Assembly (NCBI GenBank): GCA_900552445.1 | Contig: URZS01000105.1 | Span: forward strand, 1-5,072 | Length of the DNA: 5,072 bases | Source: an uncultured Veillonella sp. | GTDB lineage: Bacteria > Bacillota > Negativicutes > Veillonellales > Veillonellaceae | Reading direction: 5' to 3' | In this document: one piece after another, positions 1 to 5,072 of the stretch | Layout of the letters: each line of letters starts with the position of its first letter | How positions within the stretch are numbered: position 1 is the stretch's first letter | Program-made: the position numbers and the translations under genes | Notes under the pieces: model-generated | What the model was told of the DNA's origin: nothing | What the model saw: the letters and a program-made list of their open reading frames with translations, nothing else | Database searches by the model: none

Positions 1-176
1 TGCGGGGCGTTGTACTTCTCTTTCTTATAATTATCCCTTTTACTGTTGTTACAAATCCTGAAATGATTGAGGATGAAGTCGATTTTTATTTTTTGGTTAC
101 TATATATATTGTAATCCTTTTGAGCTATGTGGTATGGAACTATATTTATAACTACTTAAGACGTAGAAGGGGGTAG
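1..176 (+). CDS. Small membrane protein, 3' end only
   Basis: This frame is open from the left edge (first full codon at 3) to a TAG stop at 174-176 and gives 57 residues of a protein whose start lies outside the window. The fragment has a hydrophobic run at about residues 2-16 (VVLLFLIIIPFTVV), a short acidic loop (PEMIEDEVD), then a second hydrophobic segment at about 29-51. It ends in a basic tail, RRRRG, which by the positive-inside rule puts the C-terminus in the cytoplasm. The other two forward frames are closed by stops within the first 60 bases. The gene is AT-rich. Its last codons contain the ribosome binding site of the next gene, so the two are probably co-transcribed and translationally coupled. 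I do not recognise the family and assign no function. Confidence 0.6.
   Translation, partial: RGVVLLFLIIIPFTVVTNPEMIEDEVDFYFLVTIYIVILLSYVVWNYIYNYLRRRRG
165..173 (+). promoter_or_regulatory. Ribosome binding site of the second small membrane protein
   Basis: The purine-rich run AGAAGGGGG lies 7 bases upstream of the GTG at 181, inside the last codons of the preceding gene. It decides the unusual GTG start: the frame has a stop (TAA) at 157-159 and no other start codon between that stop and 181. Confidence 0.6.
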
Positions 177-180
177 TTTT

Positions 181-582
181 GTGCATATTCATTTACCCTT
201 AGTTTTCGTAGTAATCTTTTACTCGGCAATTGTTCTCTATTGGATTATATATAAGATACTCTTAAGAAAAAAACTTTCACCATTATTAGTATCTTTAATT
301 GCTAATTCTGATTATGGCTTTATGAAAGTTCTTTCCTGGTCGGCAATTATTACATATCCGTTTATGTTGTTTAGCATGTTTTATTTCTTAGATTACATCG
401 CTGTACCAATTGTATTAGTGTGGTTCTTGCAGCCTGTTTTTGTGTTAGCTGTATTATTAAAACAGCCACCTCGTAGTCGCTATTATGAATGGGCTAGAAA
501 AAAGCAGATGTATGTAGTTCTTTTTGTTTTTGCTTACATAATGTCTGCTCTAATTTTGTTGAAAGTTAATAAGCTAATATAA
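181..582 (+). CDS. Small multi-pass membrane protein, family unknown
   Basis: This predicts a 133-residue integral membrane protein starting at GTG. I see four likely membrane segments, at about residues 6-27, 50-70, 73-93 and 109-127. They are joined by basic loops (KILLRKK at 25-31; RSRYYEWARKK at 98-109), which suggests a cytoplasmic placement for those loops. There is no signal peptide cleavage site and no catalytic motif. The start follows a G-rich ribosome binding site 7 bases upstream, embedded in the end of the previous small membrane protein gene, with only 4 bases between that stop and this start. The two probably form one transcription unit, ended by the hairpin at 599-627. The coding sequence is visibly more AT-rich than fumC and the transporter and uses many TTA and ATA codons, as accessory genes often do. 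I do not recognise the family. The coding call is secure; the function is unknown. Confidence 0.7.
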   Translation: MHIHLPLVFVVIFYSAIVLYWIIYKILLRKKLSPLLVSLIANSDYGFMKVLSWSAIITYPFMLFSMFYFLDYIAVPIVLVWFLQPVFVLAVLLKQPPRSRYYEWARKKQMYVVLFVFAYIMSALILLKVNKLI

Positions 583-598
583 AATTTAAGATAGAAAA

Positions 599-627
599 CC
601 CCGATACGTTATGTATCGGGGCTTTTT
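599..627. terminator. Bidirectional rho-independent terminator
   Basis: A perfect 9-bp stem (CCCCGATAC at 599-607 with GTATCGGGG at 613-621) closes a 5-base loop. On the plus strand it is followed by CTTTTT, which ends the small membrane protein transcript 16 bases after its stop. On the minus strand the same stem is followed by TTTT (complement of 595-598), so it can also end the fumC transcript, whose stop is about 63 bases away. No other hairpin with a T-run is visible between the convergent genes, so it probably serves both. Confidence 0.85.
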
Positions 628-684
628 CCGTTCATTTGAGGTATGAGAGGATGTTACATATATGTCATAGAGATGAGAGAGATT

Positions 685-2040
685 TTATTTCATGCGAACT
701 GCTTCAGCAAATTCGTCTTCGGTCATGAGTTTTTCTTCCAAGATGATTTCTTTGATAGAGCAACCGCGTTTATACGCTTCTTTTACAACCTTAGCACTCT
801 TGTCGTAGCCAATGTATGGTGTTAAGGATGTAGCAATCATGAGGGATTGTTCTACAAAGAAGTTGAGTTTTTCTGGTACGAATTCTACACCGTCGATACA
901 GTGTGTTGTGAAAGAATTCATCGCATCTGCGAGGAGGCGACAGCTTTCAACAAAGTCATAGATCATGATAGGCATGTACACGTTCAATTGGAACGCACCG
1001 CTGCCTGCACAGATGGTCATAGTCGTATTGTGACCGAATACTTGGGCACATACCATGGTCAAGGCTTCGCATTGTGTAGGATTTACCTTGCCTGGCATGA
1101 TGGAGGAGCCCGGTTCGTTTTCAGGAAGATGCCATTCGCCATAGCCACAGCGAGGGCCAGAGCCTAAGAAACGCACATCGTTAGCGATTTTGAATAGGGT
1201 AGTCGCCAATGTATTGAGTGCACCATGAGCCATCATGAACGCATCTTTAAGAGCGAGCCCTTGGAATTTGTTGTTTTTAACGCGGAATGGAGCGTCTGTT
1301 ACCTCTGGTAATACAGTTTCCATAACGTCTAGATAGCCCTTAGGTGTGTTCACACCTGTACCGACCGCAGTACCACCGAGTGCTACGTCGAGTAGGTGGT
1401 CAGCGTTTTGAACGAGCATTGTTTTGGCAGTTTTTAAGCCGTCCACAAAGGCGCTGATTTCTTGGTCCACCATGATGAAAGTCGCATCTTGTAGATGTGT
1501 ACGACCAACTTTTTGCAAGCCTTTTCCTTTTTCTTGCAATTTTTCAAAGGATTGGATAAGGCCGTCCAATGCAGGAATTACGCGTTTTGTAATTTCAAAG
1601 TACGCGCAGATATGCATTGCCGTAGGAAATGTATCGTTTGTACTTTGGCCGCGGTTTACATCGTCGTTAGGATGAAGCGGGTTGCTTTCATCTAACTGTT
1701 TAGCCCGGTGAGCGATTACTTCGTTCACATTCATGTTAGTTTGTGTGCCAGAACCTGTTTGGAATACTGTCAATGGGAATTCATCATCCCATTTGCCGTC
1801 CACGATCTCATCTACTACTTGAGCGATGAGTTTCGCTTTTTCTTCGGTTACTGCGCCACATTTTGCATTGGTTAAAGCACATGCTTTTTTGACAAGCGCA
1901 AGCGCTTTGATTTGTTCAATAGGGATGCGGTGGTCACCGATCTTAAAGTTATTGAACGAGCGTTGCGTTTGAGGTCCGTAAATTCGTCTAGCGTCGACTT
2001 CGACTGGTCCCATTGAATCATATTCAATTCTTGTTTCCAT
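685..2040 (-). CDS. fumC: Class II fumarate hydratase (fumarase C)
   Basis: The enzyme catalyses the reversible hydration of fumarate to (S)-malate in the cytoplasm. It belongs to the iron-independent class II type, usually a homotetramer. In a propionate-forming anaerobe it would run malate to fumarate on the way to succinate. The 451 residues are close to the usual 460-470. Visible motifs are SGTQTNMN at 97-104, STND at 133-136, GRTHLQDA at 179-186 and GSSIMPGKVN at 311-320. By E. coli FumC numbering (offset 6) the catalytic pair is His182 and Ser312, with Lys318 and Asn320 also kept. PTQCEA after the signature favours fumarase over aspartate ammonia-lyase. A longer frame starts 8 codons earlier (ATG at 2062-2064), but an AAGGAGG ribosome binding site lies inside that extension, 8 bases before the ATG chosen here, which gives METRIEY. 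One oddity: the usual PLTxGQE stretch reads FIMVDQE at 188-194. Confidence 0.96.
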   Translation of the reverse strand: METRIEYDSMGPVEVDARRIYGPQTQRSFNNFKIGDHRIPIEQIKALALVKKACALTNAKCGAVTEEKAKLIAQVVDEIVDGKWDDEFPLTVFQTGSGTQTNMNVNEVIAHRAKQLDESNPLHPNDDVNRGQSTNDTFPTAMHICAYFEITKRVIPALDGLIQSFEKLQEKGKGLQKVGRTHLQDATFIMVDQEISAFVDGLKTAKTMLVQNADHLLDVALGGTAVGTGVNTPKGYLDVMETVLPEVTDAPFRVKNNKFQGLALKDAFMMAHGALNTLATTLFKIANDVRFLGSGPRCGYGEWHLPENEPGSSIMPGKVNPTQCEALTMVCAQVFGHNTTMTICAGSGAFQLNVYMPIMIYDFVESCRLLADAMNSFTTHCIDGVEFVPEKLNFFVEQSLMIATSLTPYIGYDKSAKVVKEAYKRGCSIKEIILEEKLMTEDEFAEAVRMK

Positions 2041-2048
2041 AATTACAA

Positions 2049-2055
2049 CCTCCTT
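2049..2055 (-). promoter_or_regulatory. fumC ribosome binding site
   Basis: Read on the minus strand this is AAGGAGG, a near-perfect Shine-Dalgarno sequence, 8 bases before the ATG at 2040. It rules out the upstream in-frame ATG at 2062-2064 as the main start, because that start would place the site inside the coding sequence. Confidence 0.85.
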
Positions 2056-2065
2056 AAAAGCCATG

Positions 2066-2081
2066 CCGACCTTAATGTCGG
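2066..2081 (-). other. Hairpin at the predicted 5' end of the fumC mRNA
   Basis: The minus strand reads CCGAC, six loop bases, GTCGG, a perfect 5-bp GC-rich stem. Counting about 7 bases from the proposed -10 box puts the transcript start near 2082, so the stem would form right at the 5' end of the fumC message. Such 5' stems are known to slow decay by 5'-end-dependent nucleases. Binding by a protein dimer in DNA is also possible. It is not followed by a T-run, so it is not a terminator. Confidence 0.35.
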
Positions 2082-2088
2082 TAATTTA

Positions 2089-2116
2089 ATTATATAAAAT
2101 CCTGTATATTTGTACA
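2089..2116 (-). promoter_or_regulatory. Probable fumC promoter
   Basis: On the minus strand a perfect -10 box TATAAT (complement of 2089-2094) is preceded, after 16 bases, by TGTACA (2111-2116), which matches four of six positions of TTGACA. The predicted start near 2082 gives a leader of about 42 bases. The -10 is strong and the -35 weak, so an activator could be involved. The region is AT-rich, and chance matches to such boxes are common in it. Confidence 0.45.
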
Positions 2117-2124
2117 TAATAAAA

Positions 2125-2143
2125 GAGAATGATTTCTATTTTC
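2125..2143. promoter_or_regulatory. Weak Fur-box-like sequence
   Basis: The 19 bases GAGAATGATTTCTATTTTC match the classical Fur consensus GATAATGATAATCATTATC at 13 of 19 positions by hand alignment, though the central part does not match. It lies just upstream of the fumC -35 element and just before the small ORF ribosome binding site. AT-rich spacer DNA gives such matches by chance, so this is a pointer only. Confidence 0.2.
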
Positions 2144-2157
2144 ATATAGAAAGGAGT

Positions 2158-2234
2158 TATATATGCGATTTATGCATATAAGGGGCATAATTTATATCTA
2201 TTTACATGTATACATTATAAATATCGCATATATA
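2158..2234. repeat. 12-bp perfect inverted repeat with 53-base spacer
   Basis: TATATATGCGAT at 2158-2169 is the exact reverse complement of ATCGCATATATA at 2223-2234. Past a 2-base bulge (2221-2222) four more pairs are possible (2170-2173 with 2217-2220). In RNA this would be a long stem closing a loop of about 50 bases. The left arm contains the ATG of the small ORF and starts just after its ribosome binding site. The right arm ends next to the transporter -35 box. The GCG core makes it less likely to be simple AT noise. There is no T-run, so it is not a terminator. Confidence 0.5.
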
Positions 2235-2252
2235 TTGAAATCATCGCTTTAA
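2163..2252 (+). CDS. Possible 29-residue hydrophobic small protein
   Basis: A 29-codon frame begins with ATG at 2163 and ends with TAA at 2250-2252. It is preceded by AAAGGAG (2150-2156) with a 6-base spacer, as good a Shine-Dalgarno sequence as those of the annotated genes. The peptide starts MRFMHIRG, continues with a run rich in Ile and Tyr (about residues 9-25, IIYIYLHVYIINIAYIL), and ends KSSL. This resembles a single membrane segment with a basic N-terminus. It sits in the fumC-transporter divergent spacer. Its 3' end overlaps the transporter -35 box and its start codon lies in an inverted repeat. It could be a leader peptide, a small membrane protein or a chance frame in AT-rich DNA. 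I see no convincing promoter of its own. Confidence 0.3.
   Translation: MRFMHIRGIIYIYLHVYIINIAYILKSSL
2203..2215. repeat. Overlapping short palindromes, possible operator
   Basis: TACATGTA (2203-2210) and ATGTATACAT (2206-2215) are each perfect palindromes and overlap by five bases. They sit 20 bases upstream of the transporter -35 box, a usual place for a regulator dimer, but also inside the loop of the longer inverted repeat. Palindromes of A, T and few G/C arise easily in AT-rich spacers. Confidence 0.25.
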
Positions 2253-2263
2253 CACGATAAAAT
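2235..2263 (+). promoter_or_regulatory. Probable promoter of the transporter operon
   Basis: TTGAAA (2235-2240, five of six matches to TTGACA) is followed after exactly 17 bases by TAAAAT (2258-2263, five of six matches to TATAAT). The predicted start near 2270 leaves a leader of about 50 bases before the transporter ATG. This is the best plus-strand sigma-70-type promoter match I found in the spacer. Confidence 0.6.
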
Positions 2264-2269
2264 GGAAGT

Positions 2270-2292
2270 AGCTTATTATATTGTTTTAAGCT
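2270..2292 (+). other. Stem at the predicted 5' end of the transporter mRNA
   Basis: AGCTTA (2270-2275) and TAAGCT (2287-2292) form a 6-bp inverted repeat around an 11-base loop, starting at the predicted transcript start. It ends 10 bases before the Shine-Dalgarno sequence and does not cover it. It mirrors the stem at the predicted 5' end of fumC. The stem is AU-rich and weak, so function is uncertain. Confidence 0.25.
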
Positions 2293-2302
2293 CTAGTTTC
2301 AC

Positions 2303-2310
2303 AGAGGAGG
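2303..2310 (+). promoter_or_regulatory. Transporter ribosome binding site
   Basis: AGAGGAGG lies 9 bases before the ATG at 2320 and fixes that start over the later in-frame ATG codons at residues 6 and 20. Confidence 0.8.
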
Positions 2311-2319
2311 TAAGTACTT

Positions 2320-4401
2320 ATGAAACATGACTTTATGAGCCATGACCTTCATCTGCCGGAACTGACGGTACGTGGGATGCTACTTGGTGCATTGATTACT
2401 GTAATTTTTACAGCATCTAACGTATACCTCGGTTTGAAGGTTGGTTTGACATTCTCGTCATCCATTCCGGCAGCCATTATTTCAATGGCAATTTTACGTT
2501 TCTTCAAGGATTCTAACGTTCTTGAAAACAACATGGTACAAACACAGGCTTCTGCAGCCGGTACTTTGTCCGCAATTATCTTTATCTTGCCAGGTCTACT
2601 CATGCTTGGGTATTGGAACGGCTTCCCATTCTGGCAAACATTCTTGCTCTGCGCATGCGGTGGTTCTCTAGGTGTGTTATTCACTATTCCATTGCGCCGT
2701 GCCATGGTAGTAAATAGTGATCTACCATATCCAGAAGGCCGTGCAGCAGCAGAAATCTTGAAAGTTGGCTCTCACAATGCTGGCGCAGGCCCGCAATCTA
2801 GCTCCGGTATGGGCGATATCGTATCCGGTGGTTTTGTAGCTGGTCTTATCAGCCTTTGTGCAAATGGTTTTAAAGTACTTGGCGACAGCATGAGCTTCTG
2901 GCTTCCTGTAGGTAGCAAAGGTATTACTCAAATTCCATTGGGCTTCTCTACAGCGTTGTTAGGTGCTGGTTACCTTATCGGTATCGCTTCTGGTATCGCT
3001 ATCCTCGTTGGTGTACTCATCGCGTGGGCTGGCTTCGTACCTTACTTCACTAACATGTTTGCTCCAGATGGTGGCGCTACTGCTAAGTTCGCAATGGGCA
3101 TCTGGAAATCTAAAGTTCGTTTTATCGGTGCTGGTGCTATCGGTATCGCAGCGATTTGGACTTTGATTACTTTGATCAAACCTATCATCGAAGGTATGAA
3201 AATTTCTGTACAATCCATGAACAGCAGTTCCAGTGAACGCGAATTGCATCGTATGGATACAGATATGAGCACAAAATCTGTTATGGGCGTGTTCGCAGTT
3301 ATTCTTATTGGTTTAGTATTCACATTCTGGGAATTCGTTTCTGCAGTACCTATTAGTGCTGGCTTAATGTGGACTCTTGTTGTAGTAGGCATCTTAGTAG
3401 CTTTATTAATCGGCTTCTTCGTAGCTGCAGCTTGTGGTTACATGGCAGGTCTTATCGGTACATCTGCATCTCCAATTTCCGGTATTGGTATCTTGGCGAC
3501 TATTATTTCTTCCTTAGTGGTGTACTTCATCGCTTCTGAAAATAACTTGTTCGCTACACAAGCAGGTGTTCAATTCGCTACAGCTATGGCTATCTTCATG
3601 ACATCCGTAGTTATCGCAATTGCATCTATTTCTAACGATAACTTGCAAGACTTGAAAACTGGTCAACTCGTTGGTGCAACACCTTGGCGTCAACAAATTG
3701 CGTTGTTACTTGGTTCCGTAGCCGGTGCAGTTGCAATTGCTCCAGTTCTTAACTTGCTTTACCAAGCATACGGCTTCACAGGTGCGTTACCACGTGCTGA
3801 AATGGATCCTAATGCTGCATTATCCGCACCTCAAGCAACTTTGATGACTACAATCGCTCAAGGTATCTTCAACTCCAGCATGGAATGGGATTATATCTTG
3901 ATCGGCGTTGGTGTTGGCGTAGTAGCAATCATCGTTAACTTGATTCTTAAAGGCACAACAGCTTCCTTAACATTGCCTCCATTGGCAGTTGGTATGGGTA
4001 TCTACTTACCACCAACATTGGAAGTGCCTCTCATCATAGGTTCCTTCATTAGCTACTTCGTAGGCCGTTACCTAGTAGCTCGTGCTAAAATGCGTGCTGG
4101 CGAACTCGCTGAGTACGATGTTGAACAATCTAACCGCCGTGGCGTTCTCTTCGCTTCTGGTTTGATTGTTGGTGAAAGCTTGATTGGTGTAATCATAGCT
4201 GTTATTATTGTATTGTCTGTTACAACTGGTGGCGGTGAATCTCCACTTGAATTAGTAGGTCCTGATTTTGAAAGCACAGCACAATGGTTAGGATTGCTTG
4301 CATTTGCATTCTCTGGTCTCTACCTTGTTCGTCGTGTTGTAACACACAAATTCAATAAGGAAGAAGCTTTAGCTATGAAAGCTGAACAAGAACAACAATA
4401 A
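2320..4401 (+). CDS. OPT-family oligopeptide transporter
   Basis: This is a 693-residue polytopic inner-membrane protein of the OPT (oligopeptide transporter) superfamily, whose members are generally proton-coupled importers of short peptides or of metal-chelate and siderophore-like compounds. Family stretches are visible: TASNVYLGLKVGLTFSSSIP at 31-50, DLPYPEGRAAAE at 134-145, MAGLIGTSASPISGIGI at 375-391, NDNLQDLKTGQLVGATPWRQQ at 439-459, VGMGIYLPPTLEVPLIIGSF at 557-576 and GLIVGESLIG at 614-623. These place it in the bacterial branch. Long hydrophobic segments fill the length, roughly 14-16 of them, with a polar, probably cytoplasmic, loop at about 296-320. The C-terminal tail is charged (HKFNKEEALAMKAEQEQQ). 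It is full length, with no frameshift. The substrate cannot be read from the sequence. A promoter and strong ribosome binding site precede it, and an exported protein follows after 11 bases, probably in the same operon. Confidence 0.93.
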   Translation: MKHDFMSHDLHLPELTVRGMLLGALITVIFTASNVYLGLKVGLTFSSSIPAAIISMAILRFFKDSNVLENNMVQTQASAAGTLSAIIFILPGLLMLGYWNGFPFWQTFLLCACGGSLGVLFTIPLRRAMVVNSDLPYPEGRAAAEILKVGSHNAGAGPQSSSGMGDIVSGGFVAGLISLCANGFKVLGDSMSFWLPVGSKGITQIPLGFSTALLGAGYLIGIASGIAILVGVLIAWAGFVPYFTNMFAPDGGATAKFAMGIWKSKVRFIGAGAIGIAAIWTLITLIKPIIEGMKISVQSMNSSSSERELHRMDTDMSTKSVMGVFAVILIGLVFTFWEFVSAVPISAGLMWTLVVVGILVALLIGFFVAAACGYMAGLIGTSASPISGIGILATIISSLVVYFIASENNLFATQAGVQFATAMAIFMTSVVIAIASISNDNLQDLKTGQLVGATPWRQQIALLLGSVAGAVAIAPVLNLLYQAYGFTGALPRAEMDPNAALSAPQATLMTTIAQGIFNSSMEWDYILIGVGVGVVAIIVNLILKGTTASLTLPPLAVGMGIYLPPTLEVPLIIGSFISYFVGRYLVARAKMRAGELAEYDVEQSNRRGVLFASGLIVGESLIGVIIAVIIVLSVTTGGGESPLELVGPDFESTAQWLGLLAFAFSGLYLVRRVVTHKFNKEEALAMKAEQEQQ

Positions 4402-4405
4402 GAGG
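4401..4405 (+). promoter_or_regulatory. Ribosome binding site of the exported protein gene
   Basis: AGAGG overlaps the last base of the transporter stop codon and lies 7 bases before the ATG at 4413. The 11-base gap leaves no room for a promoter or terminator, so the two genes are likely co-transcribed and perhaps translationally coupled. Confidence 0.6.
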
Positions 4406-4412
4406 TTAAACA

Positions 4413-5051
4413 ATGAAATTAAAACAGTCTGTACTCATCATGATGGCTGCTGCATTGCCAGTAGTATCCTTCGCCGCAAGCGAAGCAATTTCTGTAACTA
4501 AAGACACTGCAACAGTGCAAGCGGCTCAAGCTAATACGAATAAAGTAAGCCGTAATGATTTAACACACCGTATCTCTAGCACTGCGACTCCAGAGCAAAA
4601 TCGTGTGTTGCGCTCTGTAGTATCTAAAGTTGACCGCAATGCAGTTGAGGTGGTATCACCTAATGCGGACCGTTATATGGATCGTAAAGAGGTTGCAGTA
4701 TCTCCTGTGGAATCTACTACAGATCACTTGAATTTAGTATTCCCAGTTGTTAAATCTGTTAGCCCAACTGTAGAGAAAGCAATCAATACAACTATCAAAA
4801 AGTACGTTGCTAAGGTACAAAATGATGTAGAAAAATTGAATGCTAAAGAAGCTAATAAAACAAACGTAGTTATGTATTACGATGTGAAAACAGATAAAAA
4901 TGGCATTCTCAGCGTATTGATTCACACATACACAATGCGTGATCGCGATGCAAATGGTGTGAACTATGTAAAAGGCTTCACGTTTAATACTACAACAGGT
5001 CGTCAATTATCCTTGTATGACCTCGGTGGTCTTAACAAAAAAGAGTTAGTA
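4413..5051 (+). CDS. Exported DUF4163/DUF3298-like protein, 3' end missing
   Basis: There are 213 genuine codons, cut by the contig end. The N-terminus is a clear Sec signal peptide: MKLKQ, a hydrophobic core (VLIMMAAALPVV), and a likely cleavage after Ala21 (SFA|ASEA). I see no lipobox cysteine. Residues 22-100 are a low-complexity polar region without a recognised domain. From about 106 on (LNLVFPVVKS, INTTIKKYV, VVMYYDVKTDKNGILSVLIHTY) and at 185-205 (YVKGFTFNTTTGRQLSLYDL) the pattern resembles the DUF4163 plus DUF3298 module of RsiV- and PdaC-type exported proteins. That is family resemblance by eye, not a search result. The function is unknown. It lies directly behind the OPT transporter and may act on, bind or sense something in the cell envelope. 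The frame stays open to 5072 without a stop, but codons after 5051 are sequencing adapter and must not be translated. Confidence 0.75.
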
Positions 5052-5072
5052 GATCGGAAGAGCACACGTCTG
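5051..5072 (+). other. Illumina TruSeq adapter left on the contig end (artifact)
   Basis: The last 22 bases are AGATCGGAAGAGC followed by ACACGTCTG, an exact match to the start of the Illumina TruSeq 3' adapter read at the end of short inserts. In the frame of the upstream gene they encode DRKSTRL, a tail known from contaminated database proteins. The first base (5051) could be genomic, so the true end is at 5050 or 5051. The sequence has no biological role and should be trimmed. Confidence 0.97.

Noticed and set aside
583..684. Possible small gene or RNA between the membrane protein and fumC
   Set aside because: Beyond the terminator hairpin I see no ribosome binding site with a sensible frame, no promoter and no further structure.
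847..1167. Plus-strand 106-codon open frame inside fumC
   Set aside because: It lies antisense to a highly conserved enzyme, has no family resemblance and is explained by the codon structure of fumC.
2041..2064. N-terminal extension of fumarase beginning MAFKEVVI
   Set aside because: The extension contains the AAGGAGG ribosome binding site of the downstream ATG, and class II fumarases normally begin near the METRIEYDSMG position.
2349..2705. Minus-strand 118-codon open frame inside the transporter gene
   Set aside because: It is antisense to a well-supported OPT gene and its protein is compositionally odd. The other opposite-strand frames at 2722-2931, 2959-3392, 3514-3696 and 4068-4277 are rejected for the same reason.
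4734..5006. Minus-strand 90-codon, Cys/Ile/Phe-rich open frame
   Set aside because: It is antisense to the exported protein gene, which has a signal peptide, a ribosome binding site and a family-like pattern. The hydrophobic look follows from complementing AT-rich codons.
5052..5072. Basic C-terminal tail DRKSTRL on the exported protein
   Set aside because: It is the translation of sequencing adapter, not a protein feature.
1..5072. CRISPR arrays, tRNA or rRNA genes, insertion sequences
   Set aside because: I saw no regularly spaced repeats, cloverleaf or rRNA-like sequence, transposase or terminal inverted repeats.

Overview
The window is about 5.07 kb of moderately AT-rich bacterial DNA, probably from an anaerobic Firmicute of the Negativicutes type. 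Veillonella or a close relative is my best guess, based on recognising the class II fumarase and OPT transporter sequences, the strong AGGAGG-type ribosome binding sites and the codon use. I could not run a search to confirm this. Fumarase would fit the fumarate-succinate-propionate route of Veillonella, but that depends on the taxonomic guess.

Layout from left to right: the 3' end of a small membrane protein gene (1-176, +); a second small AT-rich membrane protein gene (181-582, +), whose ribosome binding site lies inside the end of the first; a strong bidirectional terminator (599-627); fumC, class II fumarase, on the minus strand (685-2040); a 279-bp divergent intergenic region rich in promoters and inverted repeats (2041-2319); a 693-residue OPT-family transporter (2320-4401, +); and, 11 bp later, an exported DUF4163/DUF3298-like protein that runs to the right edge (from 4413, +).

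The transporter and the exported protein look like one operon read from a good sigma-70-type promoter (TTGAAA, 17 bp, TAAAAT). fumC is read divergently from its own promoter. The intergenic region also holds a 29-codon hydrophobic small ORF with a near-perfect Shine-Dalgarno sequence, a 12-bp perfect inverted repeat around most of that ORF, and a weak Fur-box-like sequence. These are the only candidates for undescribed biology here, and they are hypotheses.

The last 22 bases (5051-5072) are not genomic. They match the Illumina TruSeq 3' adapter exactly. The real sequence ends at about 5050-5051, and the last seven codons of the open frame (DRKSTRL) encode adapter, not protein.
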